A DNA stretch of 64,000 nt, from NCBI RefSeq assembly GCF_019336435.1, contig NZ_JAHWXQ010000003.1, forward strand, positions 434,001 to 498,000, in the 5' to 3' direction. The translations under genes were made by a program, and so were the position numbers. This stretch comes from Pontibacter populi. Its GTDB lineage: Bacteria > Bacteroidota > Bacteroidia > Cytophagales > Hymenobacteraceae. The notes beneath the pieces were generated by a model. That model was not told where the DNA came from, made no database searches, and saw nothing but the letters and a program-made list of their open reading frames with translations. Of the stretch, positions 31,894-41,166 are shown piece by piece; positions within the stretch are counted from its first letter, which is position 1; every line of letters starts with the position of its first letter.

Positions 31894-32628
31894 ATGAAAA
31901 TGAATTATCTGAAAGTGTGGTTGGGAAAGGGGAGACTTTTACTACTTGTTTTATCTGTAACTACGTTTAGCGCCTGCGAAGACACGAACTGTATCAAAGG
32001 CGAGGGTACTATCGAAACACGCGTCCTGAACCTGGAGCCTTTTACCAGGATAGAAGCCAACGGCGACTTTAAAGTTTACCTGACACAGGGACCAAATCAG
32101 AAAGTTGAAGTGAAAGGTGAACCCAACATTCTGAGTCAGCTGGAAACAAGCATTACCAATAATACCTGGAAGATCACCCACCGGGAATGTGTAAGAAAAA
32201 GCGAAGACGTAGAGGTGTATATCACCATTCCGGAAGTAGAGTCGCTGTACCTGAACGGGTCCGGGCACATTGAAGGGCAAAACACGATTACAGCCACCGA
32301 CCTGCCCGTGGCAGTTAATGGCTCCGGAAGAATAGTACTGGATGTTATGGCGAACAAAGTCATCACGCAGGTTACAGGTTCCGGGAAAGTAGTGTTGCAG
32401 GGCGAGGCACCAATTCAAACCATTAACATTTCAGGCTCCGGGCGTGCCGAAACGTTTAACCTCAGCTCGGAAAATGTGACGGTAAATATTTCCGGTTCTG
32501 GAACTGGCGAAGTAACTGCTTTGGATTTACTGGATGTAACGATCTCGGGTAGCGGAAACCTGTACTATAAAGGCAACCCAACCATATCCCAAAATATATC
32601 CGGCTCTGGTAAAGTTATAAAGAAATAA
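31894..32628 (+). CDS. GIN domain (DUF2807) lipoprotein
   Basis: A 244-residue protein. The lipobox FSAC (Cys29) is followed by EDTNCIKGEGTIETRVLNLE. The head-GIN/DUF2807 fold has the recurring SGSG motif: LNGSGHIEGQ, VNGSGRIVLD, VTGSGKVVLQ, ISGSGRAETF, ISGSGTGEVT, ISGSGNLYYK and ISGSGKVIKK. These line up as turns of a right-handed beta-helix. A first half (about 35-110) has EPFTRIEANGDFKVYLTQGP, the usual start. It is probably an outer-membrane or periplasmic lipoprotein. The function of the family is unknown. A second possible start lies at 31900. Confidence 0.93.
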   Translation: MKMNYLKVWLGKGRLLLLVLSVTTFSACEDTNCIKGEGTIETRVLNLEPFTRIEANGDFKVYLTQGPNQKVEVKGEPNILSQLETSITNNTWKITHRECVRKSEDVEVYITIPEVESLYLNGSGHIEGQNTITATDLPVAVNGSGRIVLDVMANKVITQVTGSGKVVLQGEAPIQTINISGSGRAETFNLSSENVTVNISGSGTGEVTALDLLDVTISGSGNLYYKGNPTISQNISGSGKVIKK

Positions 32629-32779
32629 CTGCTGGTAATTCAGTTCTATAGTTGTAGATAAGTGAAGAATAAGCTTCGTGCTCAACTATAATTTTATATC
32701 TATTTTGGTTTGATGGCAGGGAGTTTATACCACATTTCTGCTGATTGCGTAAACCGCGTGTAACCCAAACCGAGACACG

Positions 32780-33592
32780 ATGAAACGGATCAGAATCCTG
32801 GCCATATGTAATGCTATCTTTTTCCTGCTGCACCTGGTGCCGGCGCAGCTAACGCAACTTAAACTGCTGAGCGGCCAGACCATCGGCGAAGTGTCGGATA
32901 AGTACTTTACGTTGTTTACACCTGCCGGCATTACGTTTGCGATCTGGGGTGTGATTTACCTGGCACTAGCTGCCTTTTGTATATATCACCTGGTAAAAGC
33001 CTTTAAAGAAAATGCCACGCACGAAGCGAACCGGGCCATCTCGCGCATGGGCTACCTGTTTATAATCAACAGCCTGGCCACCGGCCTCTGGACAATTGCC
33101 TGGGTACATGAATGGTTGCTGGTTTCGGTGGGGTTAATGCTGGTACAGTTGGTGACGCTTATTCTGATACAACTTACAGTTGGAATTTACAATCCGAAAC
33201 GCTCGGCTGCCTCGAGGTGGTTTACACAATTTCCGTTGAGTATCTATTTTGGCTGGATCTGCATCGCTACTGTCGCAAACATAAGCGCCACACTGGTTGG
33301 CTATGGCTGGCACGGCTTCGGTTTATCCCCGGAATTCTGGACTATGTTGATGATAGCTGTGGCTACTGGTATTACGATCTTTGTGGTGCTTAATCGCCGG
33401 AATGCATTTGTTGGTTTAGTTACCATCTGGGCGTTCTATGGAATTATTCTCAAGCATAAGGCCCTGAGTTTAACATCAGGTTCGGATATAATAACAACAG
33501 CATGGCTGTGCCTTGCATTAGTAGCACTGTCTGTACTCTTTATAGTTTACCGGAATATGTTCCAAAGCAAAACCGCCTTAAGCGTTGGGTGA
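32780..33592 (+). CDS. TspO/MBR family tryptophan-rich membrane protein
   Basis: A 270-residue membrane protein with seven or more hydrophobic segments. FTPAGITFAIWGVIYLALAA is the typical TspO/MBR first helix pair. NSLATGLWTIAWVHEWLLVS, YFGWICIATVANISATLVGY and LVTIWAFYGIILKH follow, rich in Trp and Tyr. It is longer than bacterial TspO proteins (about 160 residues), as are many Bacteroidota members of this family. TspO binds porphyrins and is linked to stress sensing; the ligand here is unknown. The gene stands alone. Small RNA copy B follows on the opposite strand. Confidence 0.8.
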   Translation: MKRIRILAICNAIFFLLHLVPAQLTQLKLLSGQTIGEVSDKYFTLFTPAGITFAIWGVIYLALAAFCIYHLVKAFKENATHEANRAISRMGYLFIINSLATGLWTIAWVHEWLLVSVGLMLVQLVTLILIQLTVGIYNPKRSAASRWFTQFPLSIYFGWICIATVANISATLVGYGWHGFGLSPEFWTMLMIAVATGITIFVVLNRRNAFVGLVTIWAFYGIILKHKALSLTSGSDIITTAWLCLALVALSVLFIVYRNMFQSKTALSVG

Positions 33593-33621
33593 GGATAGCT
33601 ATAGTTTAACTCAGGTAGGTA

Positions 33622-33721
33622 TAAATAAAAAGAGGCTCCCCGTCTGGGAGCCTCTTTTATATGATAAGTTTATAAAAAACTTTTCAACTTTTAGCCATCC
33701 TTTTATACGGCAGTGGGTTTC
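33622..33721 (-). ncRNA. Candidate small structured RNA, copy B
   Basis: The second copy of the RNA described at 30482. The minus strand reads ATGGCTAAAAGTTGAAAAGT, then TTTTTATAAACTTATCAT, then a terminator GGCTCCCAGACGGGGAGCC with a TTTTTATTTAT tail. Compared with copy A, stem pairs changed on both sides while staying paired (T-A to C-G in the upper stem; A-T and G-C swaps in the lower stem). TAACCTTC (33730-33723) lies at the same place as in copy A. Upstream of about 33735 the two copies differ except for AT-richness, so the conserved part is the transcript and its promoter. Confidence 0.7.
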
Positions 33722-33888
33722 AGAAGGTTATGAATTCTTAGAAAATAGTTGAAATAATTTTAAAATAAGCCCTGATTCATCGAAAACGCTGTTTTTTTCT
33801 GAATTTATAGTTTAACGTCACTATTAATACCTATTTCCGTATGAGTGCCAAAGTTTAATGACATGCTATAAGCGATCAAAAAAACATT

Positions 33889-35472
33889 ATGATACGCCCG
33901 GCACCCTTACTCATGAAATTCTTCTATACAATACTCTGTCTCCTCCTGGTTACAACACACCTGCATGCAGAAGCAGTAACTACTACCGGATCTGCAATTT
34001 CTGTGACAGCTAACACAGGAGTTGATCCGGCACCCGGCAGCCGCCAACTGGTGCAGGAACACTTCAGAACTATAACCCGGAACGCTAATGCATCTAACCA
34101 TCCGGGCTTTATAGTTGAGAACAAACAGGAGTCTCTTTTGAAAGAGCAGGAACAGGTAAGTAACCAACGAGCTCCACTCTGGAAACCTGCCGTGGAGGTA
34201 GCTGCCATTAACCTGCTGTTTATGGGCTATAACCGCTATGTAGCAAAAGCAGATTATGCTTATGTAAACTTCGATACCTGGAAACATAACCTCAGCTCTG
34301 AGCCGGAATGGGACACAGACGAATTCGGGATAAACTTTATAGGTCATCCTTACCAGGGCACTTTGTACTTTAATACGGCTCGTTCTCATGGGTATACCTA
34401 CTGGCAATCATTGCCATTTGCCGTAGCAGGTAGCTTAACCTGGGAATATTTCGGTGAAAATACGCTTCCATCTTATAACGACATGATCTATACGCCCCTG
34501 AATGGGGCTGCTCTTGGAGAGATCCTGCATCGCCTCAGTTCCAATATTCTCGATGACCGCACCAGGGGCAGAGAGCGGACCATACGCGAAGTGGCGGCAG
34601 GTATCGTAAATCCGGTGCGTGGTTTGAACAGGTTGCTGCAGGGGCAAACCTTCCGGGTAACTGACGAAGACCTCTACGAAAATGAGCCGCTTAACTTGAC
34701 GGTTTTTGCAGGGCTGCACCGCCTGAACACCGAGGAAAACGATGTGTTCGGCAAAGGCAAAAGCAATAGCATGCTCAGTTTGCAGCTGGACTATGGCAGA
34801 CCCTTCGAACCTGTAAAACGCCAGCCATTCGACTTTTTCAGGTTCAGGGCAGAATTTAGTTCAGGGAAAGCAGATACGATAGCCAGCAGAATAAATAATG
34901 TAACAGGCTACGGCATACTGGCTGGTCGTAACATGCAGTTGGGGCGGTTATCACTTTTAACAGGCGCTTTTCAGTATTACGATTACTGGAACACCCGTAA
35001 TTTTGAATTGGGCGCACTGGGTTTTGGTGGAGGAGTTTTTTCGATGCTGGAGCTGGGCAACCGGGTAAATTTATTTACAAACGCACACCTTGGCATCATT
35101 CCACTGGCCGGCAACAGTACCCGATCGGCCCCGGATGTGTCTGGTTTCCGAAACTATACCTTTAACACTGGCTTGCAGGGGAAAATAGAAAGCACGCTGG
35201 CTTTAAGCGACCATGCAACTATAGCATTTGTATATTATCATTTCTGGCTCAACACATTTGACGGGATCAAAGGAAACAACTCGATAGGCATCGTCAGGCC
35301 TAGAGCAACCGTTCAACTGTACAAAAACCTGAGCCTGGGTTACGAGCACTTTGGCTATGCCACCAACAGGCGACTAGCTGCTTATCCAAATCAGAAATCA
35401 GTAGTAACAGAGCAGAAAATATTTCTACAACTTTTCCTGGAGGCGCCCCAGCGAAGTGGAGGTTACCACTAA
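33889..35472 (+). CDS. DUF3943 outer-membrane-associated protein
   Basis: A 527-residue protein (519 from a second ATG at 33913, MKFFYTILCLLLVTTHLHA, which gives the better signal peptide). DEFGINFIGHPYQGTLYFNT is the DUF3943 hallmark, followed by ARSHGYTYWQSLPFAVAGSL and GEILHRLSSNILDDRTRGRE. The rest has long amphipathic strands (LSLQLDYGRPFEPVKRQPFD, AFQYYDYWNTRNFELGALGF), fitting a beta-barrel. Function is unknown. No partner genes are visible. Small RNA copy B lies 170 bp upstream on the other strand. Confidence 0.88.
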   Translation: MIRPAPLLMKFFYTILCLLLVTTHLHAEAVTTTGSAISVTANTGVDPAPGSRQLVQEHFRTITRNANASNHPGFIVENKQESLLKEQEQVSNQRAPLWKPAVEVAAINLLFMGYNRYVAKADYAYVNFDTWKHNLSSEPEWDTDEFGINFIGHPYQGTLYFNTARSHGYTYWQSLPFAVAGSLTWEYFGENTLPSYNDMIYTPLNGAALGEILHRLSSNILDDRTRGRERTIREVAAGIVNPVRGLNRLLQGQTFRVTDEDLYENEPLNLTVFAGLHRLNTEENDVFGKGKSNSMLSLQLDYGRPFEPVKRQPFDFFRFRAEFSSGKADTIASRINNVTGYGILAGRNMQLGRLSLLTGAFQYYDYWNTRNFELGALGFGGGVFSMLELGNRVNLFTNAHLGIIPLAGNSTRSAPDVSGFRNYTFNTGLQGKIESTLALSDHATIAFVYYHFWLNTFDGIKGNNSIGIVRPRATVQLYKNLSLGYEHFGYATNRRLAAYPNQKSVVTEQKIFLQLFLEAPQRSGGYH

Positions 35473-35775
35473 CTATAGTTGCGATTAAATGCCCTTATAG
35501 AAAGTAGAGTAATTGAGCTCTCTATTAGGTGCTGGCAAATCTGTGATCCGTAACTTTTTATAAGCTTGGATTTGTAATCCAACTAGGCCAGGTCCACACT
35601 ATAGTTCGACACGAGCGAGGACGCCCGCGCCATGACCCTATAGTTTACACAGCCAGTAAAGCCTCTACCACCATATTTTATAGCTCCGTTTCAGGAGAGA
35701 AAGTATTCGTCACAAACATCCGGGCTTTCATCACATTTGCTGTTTTGTCTCAACGCTTTCCCTTATCATTGATCC
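35473..35775. other. Spacer with CTATAG sites
   Basis: Holds AACTATAGTT at 35471-35480 and half-sites at about 35603 and 35640. The promoter of the kinase gene must be here. A degenerate fragment, CACGAGCGAGGACGCCCGCG at 35611, vaguely resembles the REP arms but is not convincing. Nothing else was seen. Confidence 0.5.
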
Positions 35776-37293
35776 ATGAATGATCTGACAATGAAAAGCT
35801 TTATTGCTGAACCGCTGCAACGGAATAAGGTAGAGTTCTGGGCAGCCACCACTATCTTTGTTTTCGCACTGTTTTCGCTGATCACCGCCGACAGCCCGAA
35901 TGAACACCTCTTCCGGGACGCTGGATATGACTTCCAACATTATGAGAACTATTTCTGGCCTCAACTGCTACGTTATAGTTTGCTCTATCTGTCGTTTCTG
36001 CTGCTAAACTTTAGAGTTCTGCCAGGCTTTATTGCTAAGCAAAAGGTATGGTTACATGTCTTTATAACCCTGCTTACCTTCGTCGTTCTCAGCCTGTTTA
36101 TCGGCATCTTCGATACGTATACAAAAGGTTACCTTTTCTCAAGGTTTGAAACAGAAGATGAAACGTATAGCCAGATTTTCCAGATCAGCTTCAGCCATAC
36201 CCTCTGGTTGTTTCTGATGTTCGGATTCTATTCTGCAATCAAGTTCACGGGGCTTTACCTGCTTTCCAACTCCATGGTAATACAGTCTAAATACAGGATG
36301 GTAACCCGTGATGCTCTTACTGCCTTCGTGTTCTGGATGGTAAGTGTGTTCCTGTTACTGATCATGGATGTTGGCGAGGAGATTACAGTGGTATGGGCTG
36401 TTTTCTCACTTAGTGCCTTACTGCTGTATTGCATTTCATTTTACACCCTGATACCGAAGTCCTTAAAAACTAAAAAGCCGCTGAGGTCTTATATTTTAAG
36501 GACGTTGCTTGTACTAGCTCTGGCTTTTCTGCCCATTGCTTTTGTAGTAATGACGGTTGTTTACCACGAAGACTCATCATTTGGCATTAGTTTTTTTAAC
36601 ACGCTTTTCCAGCTTGCTGTAACGGTGCCGGTAACCTGGGTGCTATTTAAGCGCCATACCAAAGGTAACGAAGAAGTATATGTGCTGAAAAAAGAACTGG
36701 GTAGATCGAATGCCAACCTTGACTTCCTGAGGTCGCAGATAAACCCGCACTTCCTGTTTAATGCCCTGAACACACTTTACGGTACTGCCCTGCAGGAAAA
36801 CAGTGAGCGCACTGCACAGGGCATACAAATGCTGGGCGACATGATGCGCTTTATGCTGCACGAAAATCACCAGCCCAGAATTCTGCTTTCGCGCGAAGTA
36901 GAGTATATGCGCAACTACATCGATCTGCAACTGCTGCGTACGTCCACGTCGCCGGACATTGTGATAGAGGCCCGGATAGAAGATGTGCTGGCCGAGCGCT
37001 ATATTGCCCCGATGCTGCTCATCCCTTTTGTAGAAAATGCCTTTAAACACGGCATCAGCCTGAAAGAAAAATCGTGGATAAGAATAAGCCTGCACACTGA
37101 CCAGAGCAAGCTATATTTCGACGTATATAACAGCAGGCACCCGAAGCTGGAGCAGGATCCTGAAAAAGATCAGTCGGGCATCGGTCTCAGCAATGTGAAG
37201 CAACGCCTGGATCTGCTTTACCCGGGCAAGAAGGAACTGATCATCCGCGAAACACCGGAAGAGTTCTTTGTGCACCTCACCCTTGATTTGTAA
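35776..37293 (+). CDS. LytS-type sensor histidine kinase
   Basis: A 505-residue membrane protein. About six to eight hydrophobic segments fill residues 20-290 (for example VFALFSLITAD, YSLLYLSFLLLNFRVLPGFI and LFLMFGFYSAIKFTGLYLL). A His_kinase (PF06580) domain follows with INPHFLFNALNTLYGTALQE and, near the end, ATPase motifs PFVENAFKHGISLKE and GIGLSNVKQRLDLLYP. It autophosphorylates on the His of NPHFLFN and passes phosphate to the LytTR regulator encoded 145 bp downstream. The signal is unknown. A start at 35791 is also possible. Confidence 0.93.
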   Translation: MNDLTMKSFIAEPLQRNKVEFWAATTIFVFALFSLITADSPNEHLFRDAGYDFQHYENYFWPQLLRYSLLYLSFLLLNFRVLPGFIAKQKVWLHVFITLLTFVVLSLFIGIFDTYTKGYLFSRFETEDETYSQIFQISFSHTLWLFLMFGFYSAIKFTGLYLLSNSMVIQSKYRMVTRDALTAFVFWMVSVFLLLIMDVGEEITVVWAVFSLSALLLYCISFYTLIPKSLKTKKPLRSYILRTLLVLALAFLPIAFVVMTVVYHEDSSFGISFFNTLFQLAVTVPVTWVLFKRHTKGNEEVYVLKKELGRSNANLDFLRSQINPHFLFNALNTLYGTALQENSERTAQGIQMLGDMMRFMLHENHQPRILLSREVEYMRNYIDLQLLRTSTSPDIVIEARIEDVLAERYIAPMLLIPFVENAFKHGISLKEKSWIRISLHTDQSKLYFDVYNSRHPKLEQDPEKDQSGIGLSNVKQRLDLLYPGKKELIIRETPEEFFVHLTLDL

Positions 37294-37438
37294 CTAACTA
37301 TAGTTAGAAAGTTTTGAAGTTAGAAGGTTAGAAAGTGATGGAGAAGTACAGACGCAATACCTTGTGTCTCCATTATGAAACGATCTATAGTTTTAAGTAA
37401 CTTCAGGGTGAAATTAAAGCAGGTATAGTTTGAAACTT

Positions 37439-38113
37439 ATGAGAGCAATAGCAATAGACGATGAACCGATGGCGCTGGAAGTGGTGCGCCTGCACGCTGC
37501 CAAGGTGCCGTATCTAGAGTTGGTTGCCTGCTTTACCGATGCTTTTAAGGCGCTGGAATTCCTGCAAAATGAGTCTGTGGACCTGCTCTTCCTGGATATA
37601 AAGATGCCGGATATATCGGGACTGGAGTTTGTGACTAGCCTTCAGAAAAAACCGATGGTGATCTTTACAACTGCCTATACCGAGCACGCCGTTACCAGTT
37701 TTGAGCTCGACGCGATAGATTACCTGCTGAAGCCCTTTTCGCTGCCAAGGTTTATAAAAGCATGCAACAAGGCACACGAACTTCTGCAACTACGCGGAAC
37801 CACAACGCCGGTAAAAGATTATATTTTCCTGAAGACCGGTTATGAGCAGGTAAAGGTTTTTTACGAGGAGATACTCTACATGGAAGCTGCCGGCAACTAT
37901 GTAACCTTTGTGTTGCAGGATAAAAAGCTATTGTCGCGGATGACCATTAACGAACTGAGTGAACAGCTGCCCACAGATAAGTTTATCCGGGTGCACCGGT
38001 CGTATATAGTGGCCAAAGACAGGATAGACAAGATTGAACGGCACCAGGTAACTATAAAAGGAAATGAAGTGCCGGTTGGTGCATCGTATATGCCCCAATT
38101 ACAGTTAGTATAA
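37439..38113 (+). CDS. LytTR family response regulator
   Basis: The ATG at 37439 (MRAIAIDDEPMALEVVRLHA) gives 224 residues; a TTG three codons earlier is less likely. The receiver domain (1-115) has LLFLDIKMPDISGLEF with the phospho-accepting Asp, and DAIDYLLKPFS. The DNA-binding LytTR domain (about 125-224) has IFLKTGYEQVKVFYEEILYM, DKFIRVHRSYIV and VPVGASYMPQL. It pairs with the kinase at 35776. A TATAGTT lies immediately upstream of the start. Confidence 0.95.
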   Translation: MRAIAIDDEPMALEVVRLHAAKVPYLELVACFTDAFKALEFLQNESVDLLFLDIKMPDISGLEFVTSLQKKPMVIFTTAYTEHAVTSFELDAIDYLLKPFSLPRFIKACNKAHELLQLRGTTTPVKDYIFLKTGYEQVKVFYEEILYMEAAGNYVTFVLQDKKLLSRMTINELSEQLPTDKFIRVHRSYIVAKDRIDKIERHQVTIKGNEVPVGASYMPQLQLV

Positions 38114-38158
38114 AGTGAAAGTTTAGTTAGTGTTTAAATTAGTAATTGTTTCTTAAGC

Positions 38159-38193
38159 AAAAAGCCACGCTGAATAATACAGTGTGGCTTTTG
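38159..38193. terminator. Terminator between LytTR gene and convergent ATP-grasp gene
   Basis: AAAAGCCACGCTG paired with CAGTGTGGCTTTT around AATAATA, with flanking A and T runs. It can serve both convergent genes. An AACTATAGTT follows at 38199. Confidence 0.88.
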
Positions 38194-38211
38194 TGTTTAA
38201 ACTATAGTTGA

Positions 38212-39261
38212 TCAGATCATGGCAATTGTTTTGTTATCGACCTGTACACCGTAGGTTTTCTTATAGTGTACTTTTTTCTCCAATGCGGCAATGATGGGTT
38301 CTGAAAAGTCTACTCCTTCCAATTCGCTGGCATCGGGCAAAGCACCCGGGCTAAACACGTTTATCTCCATCAGTTTATCGCCCACTATATCGAGGCCAAC
38401 CAGGAACATGCCATCCTGAATCAGTTTTGGTTTTACCAGTTCCACCAGGTCCAGCATGCGCTGATCTACTTTGGCAGCAACGGCAGAACCGCCGGCGTGC
38501 ATGTTGCTCCGGATATCGTCTTTACTGCTCACCCTGCGGATAGCGCAATACTTTCCTTTATGCTGCAGGGCTTCCCCGTTCATTACAAAAAGGCGCACAT
38601 CACCTTCGGTAGCTTCCGTTAAATATTCCTGGGCAATTACGTAGCCATCCCTGCTGATCGCTTCCACAATCTGGTTTAGGTTAGTGGCATCGTCCTTCTT
38701 TACCATAAACACGCCCGAGCCACCGGAACCCTGCAGCGGCTTTAATATGATGTTGTTATTCTGCTCGTTAAAAAATTCCTTTATCTCTTCCTTATCGCGG
38801 GTAATGAGCGTGCGTGGCCTTACTGCCTCTGGAAAGTGCTGGAAGTACATTTTATTTGCTGCATCCGATAACGAAGTAGGATCATTTAACACAATAACTC
38901 CGTGATGCAGCGCTAGCTGGCCGAAAATGATACCTGCATTCTGCGCCCACGAGCGTCCTTCGCCTTCAGCAGACGGGTCGTTGCGGAGCATCAGCACATC
39001 CAGATCAGGAGCAGTTACCCGCACCCTGGTGGCTGTGTCACTTTGCAAGGCTTCCAGGTAAGTAGCCGGTGTTTTGTACTTGTGATTTGCCTCGGCCTGT
39101 GTGGCCGTTGCACCCATATATCCATCGGGGTAATAGGCCAGGTCGCCCACGCCCATCAGGTACACATTATGCCCGAGATTATGCATGCGCTGCGCCAGGA
39201 AAACAGTGGTGTAAGATGCTTTTTCTGTATTTACGTCGTTAACTACGAATCCAATATTCAT
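38212..39261 (-). CDS. ATP-grasp ligase, glutathione synthetase-like
   Basis: A 349-residue protein. The N-terminal domain has MNIGFVVNDVNTEKASYTTV. The ATP-grasp core has NNIILKPLQGSGGSGVFMVK, YVIAQEYLTEATEGDVRLFV, and a metal-binding end MFLVGLDIVGDKLMEINVFS. This is close to glutathione synthetase, which joins gamma-Glu-Cys and glycine, but the two upstream genes suggest another peptide-like product. No gshA is next to it. It is the last gene of a minus-strand operon with the QEGLA and amidohydrolase genes (spacing 38 and 19 bp). Confidence 0.88.
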   Translation of the reverse strand: MNIGFVVNDVNTEKASYTTVFLAQRMHNLGHNVYLMGVGDLAYYPDGYMGATATQAEANHKYKTPATYLEALQSDTATRVRVTAPDLDVLMLRNDPSAEGEGRSWAQNAGIIFGQLALHHGVIVLNDPTSLSDAANKMYFQHFPEAVRPRTLITRDKEEIKEFFNEQNNNIILKPLQGSGGSGVFMVKKDDATNLNQIVEAISRDGYVIAQEYLTEATEGDVRLFVMNGEALQHKGKYCAIRRVSSKDDIRSNMHAGGSAVAAKVDQRMLDLVELVKPKLIQDGMFLVGLDIVGDKLMEINVFSPGALPDASELEGVDFSEPIIAALEKKVHYKKTYGVQVDNKTIAMI

Positions 39262-39299
39262 GTGAGGTGCTTCTAAGTTTAGTGTGCCAGGGTGGTTGG

Positions 39300-41147
39300 C
39301 TATAGTAAGTTAAATACTGTTATGCCTTCTTTTAGTTTTTCAAACTTGGGTTTTATAGTTGGATCGAGCAGGTAGCGCGGCTTTAAGGGCACCGGCCGCA
39401 ACACATTTCTGTAGATGAGTTCCTGCACAATAGGTAAGTAATCCTGCCGTATTTTTCCGATCAGGAGTGGTTCCAGGGCATTACCTTCTTTGAGGTAGTT
39501 CAGGAGGTGAATGAGGCCCCGCAGGTATACGGCATCTTTGGTGAGACCACCACCACGGTGCACGCGCATCGTTATATCCCAGGCCGTTTCTTCGTCAAAT
39601 TTATAGGTCTCTTTCAGTCGCAGGAAATTATCAATAAAGCTGCAGCCTTTGGTTAAGTGGTAAACCGAAACTACCCGCGCTGCCAGTATGCGCATTCTTT
39701 CCTGGTCCAGGCCCCCAACCAGCCATTCGCTCAACACTGCCAGACCTTCCTGTAGCTCTTCGTAGCCCGGGCTGCCAATGTATAGTTGCTGCAGCGGTTG
39801 TGCTTTGCCGTTATAGTACGTAAGTATGTGCGTGCCTACTTCGTGCTGGATCAAGGCCTGGGCGCGGTGTCGGGGTATCTTTGCATCGGTACCTACATGT
39901 AGCCTGCCTTTCGAAACGATAAGGCCAACTATATCATCGCTGACAACTACCCCTGAATCTACTCCGGCATACTGCTTTTTAAGAAACGCAATTTCCTGCT
40001 CGGCCAGCGCTGCAAATTCGGGTACAGGTATCAGTTCTACATCAGCTTCGCGGGTGGAGGCAGGAATGGCAGCCAGAATTCCTTCGGCTACTTTCAGTAA
40101 CTGGTCATCTACAGTACCAAACAGTTGCATACTGCTATACATAAAGTCCGGTGTGTTACGGTCAGCAAGCATTGTCAGCATCTTGTCGAGCTCGTGGCGT
40201 TTGTCCCGGAAAAGGTAAGCCAGCGTAGGGTCGTCTACTTTCTCTATCGGGATATTGTATAGTTTCCGTTTCAGCTGGTCAGCATCTACAGGCATCAGGC
40301 GGTAAAAGAAGGTTGGCGTCTGGCTATAGTTTGATTTTTTGAATTCGGCCCAGGCTTCGTTGTTATTGACAGGTGTTACCAGCAACAGGAACCGGAACTG
40401 ATCGCTGATGCTGGTGAGCTGCTTGTCTATTTTCCAGACCGATCTGTTAACCGCCTGTCTGCCCAGCGACTGGAAATGGATCGGCTTGTGGGATGTTTGT
40501 ACGGATAAAAAATCAAAGACTGTTTTCTTGATCGCGGCAGCAATTTTCTCGCGCAGGGTGCGCAGCAATAAGGGGTAGGCTGTTCCGGTTTCCTGGTTTA
40601 CATAGATCGGTTTCAGTTCCAGGCCAAGCATCAGGTAACTATGTTTCTTTAGCTTTTCTTCCGGGAAAAGGCTTAATGGGCCTTCCAGTAATTCCTGGTT
40701 CGATACTGTTTCTACAGAACTATGAAAGCCGCCGATCTTTATCTGTTCCAGTTCATGCTGCAGGGTACTGATAGTTGTTGGTAACTGCTCTTTCGGGCCA
40801 AGAATTCTGAAAAGTGGGGTAGTGGGAGTTGCCTGTGGTGCAGCTTTTATTTCCAGGATCAGAAAAGCATCAAACTGATGCGCCATTTCTTCGGCTATGC
40901 TGCCAATCAGCCTGGTGAGCTCCGGTGTCTGTTCTTCCTGCGCGATAATGTAAGAGGCAGATGCTTTTACAAAGTCTGCGGTAGCGTGGTCGGGGTTACC
41001 GGCCGGGTGGCGGAAGAGCAGTAAGAAGGGCAGGGGCCTGTCGATGTAAACCAGGCCGCCACCGGGCAGGCGACGGTGCACCTGCTTGCCACGGCGCAGG
41101 CTTTTGGTGATCTTCTGTATAAAATGGTCGGTAATGCTGTCGATCAT
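39300..41147 (-). CDS. QEGLA-motif (DUF1704, MATCAP-like) metallopeptidase
   Basis: The start at 41147 (MIDSITDHFIQKITKSLRRG) gives 615 residues and leaves a 19-bp gap to the upstream gene; a longer frame to 41201 would overlap it. The C-terminal half has HEVGTH (His435, Glu436, His440), followed by GYEELQEGLAVLSEWLV with Glu467. This HExxxH plus downstream Glu set is what is known from the MATCAP tyrosine carboxypeptidases related to DUF1704. Annotation databases call such proteins flavohemoglobin expression-modulating QEGLA motif proteins, but a zinc peptidase activity is more plausible. The target is unknown. It is the middle gene of a three-gene operon. Confidence 0.9.
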   Translation of the reverse strand: MIDSITDHFIQKITKSLRRGKQVHRRLPGGGLVYIDRPLPFLLLFRHPAGNPDHATADFVKASASYIIAQEEQTPELTRLIGSIAEEMAHQFDAFLILEIKAAPQATPTTPLFRILGPKEQLPTTISTLQHELEQIKIGGFHSSVETVSNQELLEGPLSLFPEEKLKKHSYLMLGLELKPIYVNQETGTAYPLLLRTLREKIAAAIKKTVFDFLSVQTSHKPIHFQSLGRQAVNRSVWKIDKQLTSISDQFRFLLLVTPVNNNEAWAEFKKSNYSQTPTFFYRLMPVDADQLKRKLYNIPIEKVDDPTLAYLFRDKRHELDKMLTMLADRNTPDFMYSSMQLFGTVDDQLLKVAEGILAAIPASTREADVELIPVPEFAALAEQEIAFLKKQYAGVDSGVVVSDDIVGLIVSKGRLHVGTDAKIPRHRAQALIQHEVGTHILTYYNGKAQPLQQLYIGSPGYEELQEGLAVLSEWLVGGLDQERMRILAARVVSVYHLTKGCSFIDNFLRLKETYKFDEETAWDITMRVHRGGGLTKDAVYLRGLIHLLNYLKEGNALEPLLIGKIRQDYLPIVQELIYRNVLRPVPLKPRYLLDPTIKPKFEKLKEGITVFNLL

Positions 41148-41166
41148 GCCATTTGTTGATCCGTAA

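Noticed and set aside
35611..35630. CACGAGCGAGGACGCCCGCG as a twelfth REP
   Set aside because: It shares only a few bases with one arm and has no matching second arm.
38212..39261. Calling the ATP-grasp gene gshB outright
   Set aside because: Operon partners are not glutathione genes, so only the family is stated.
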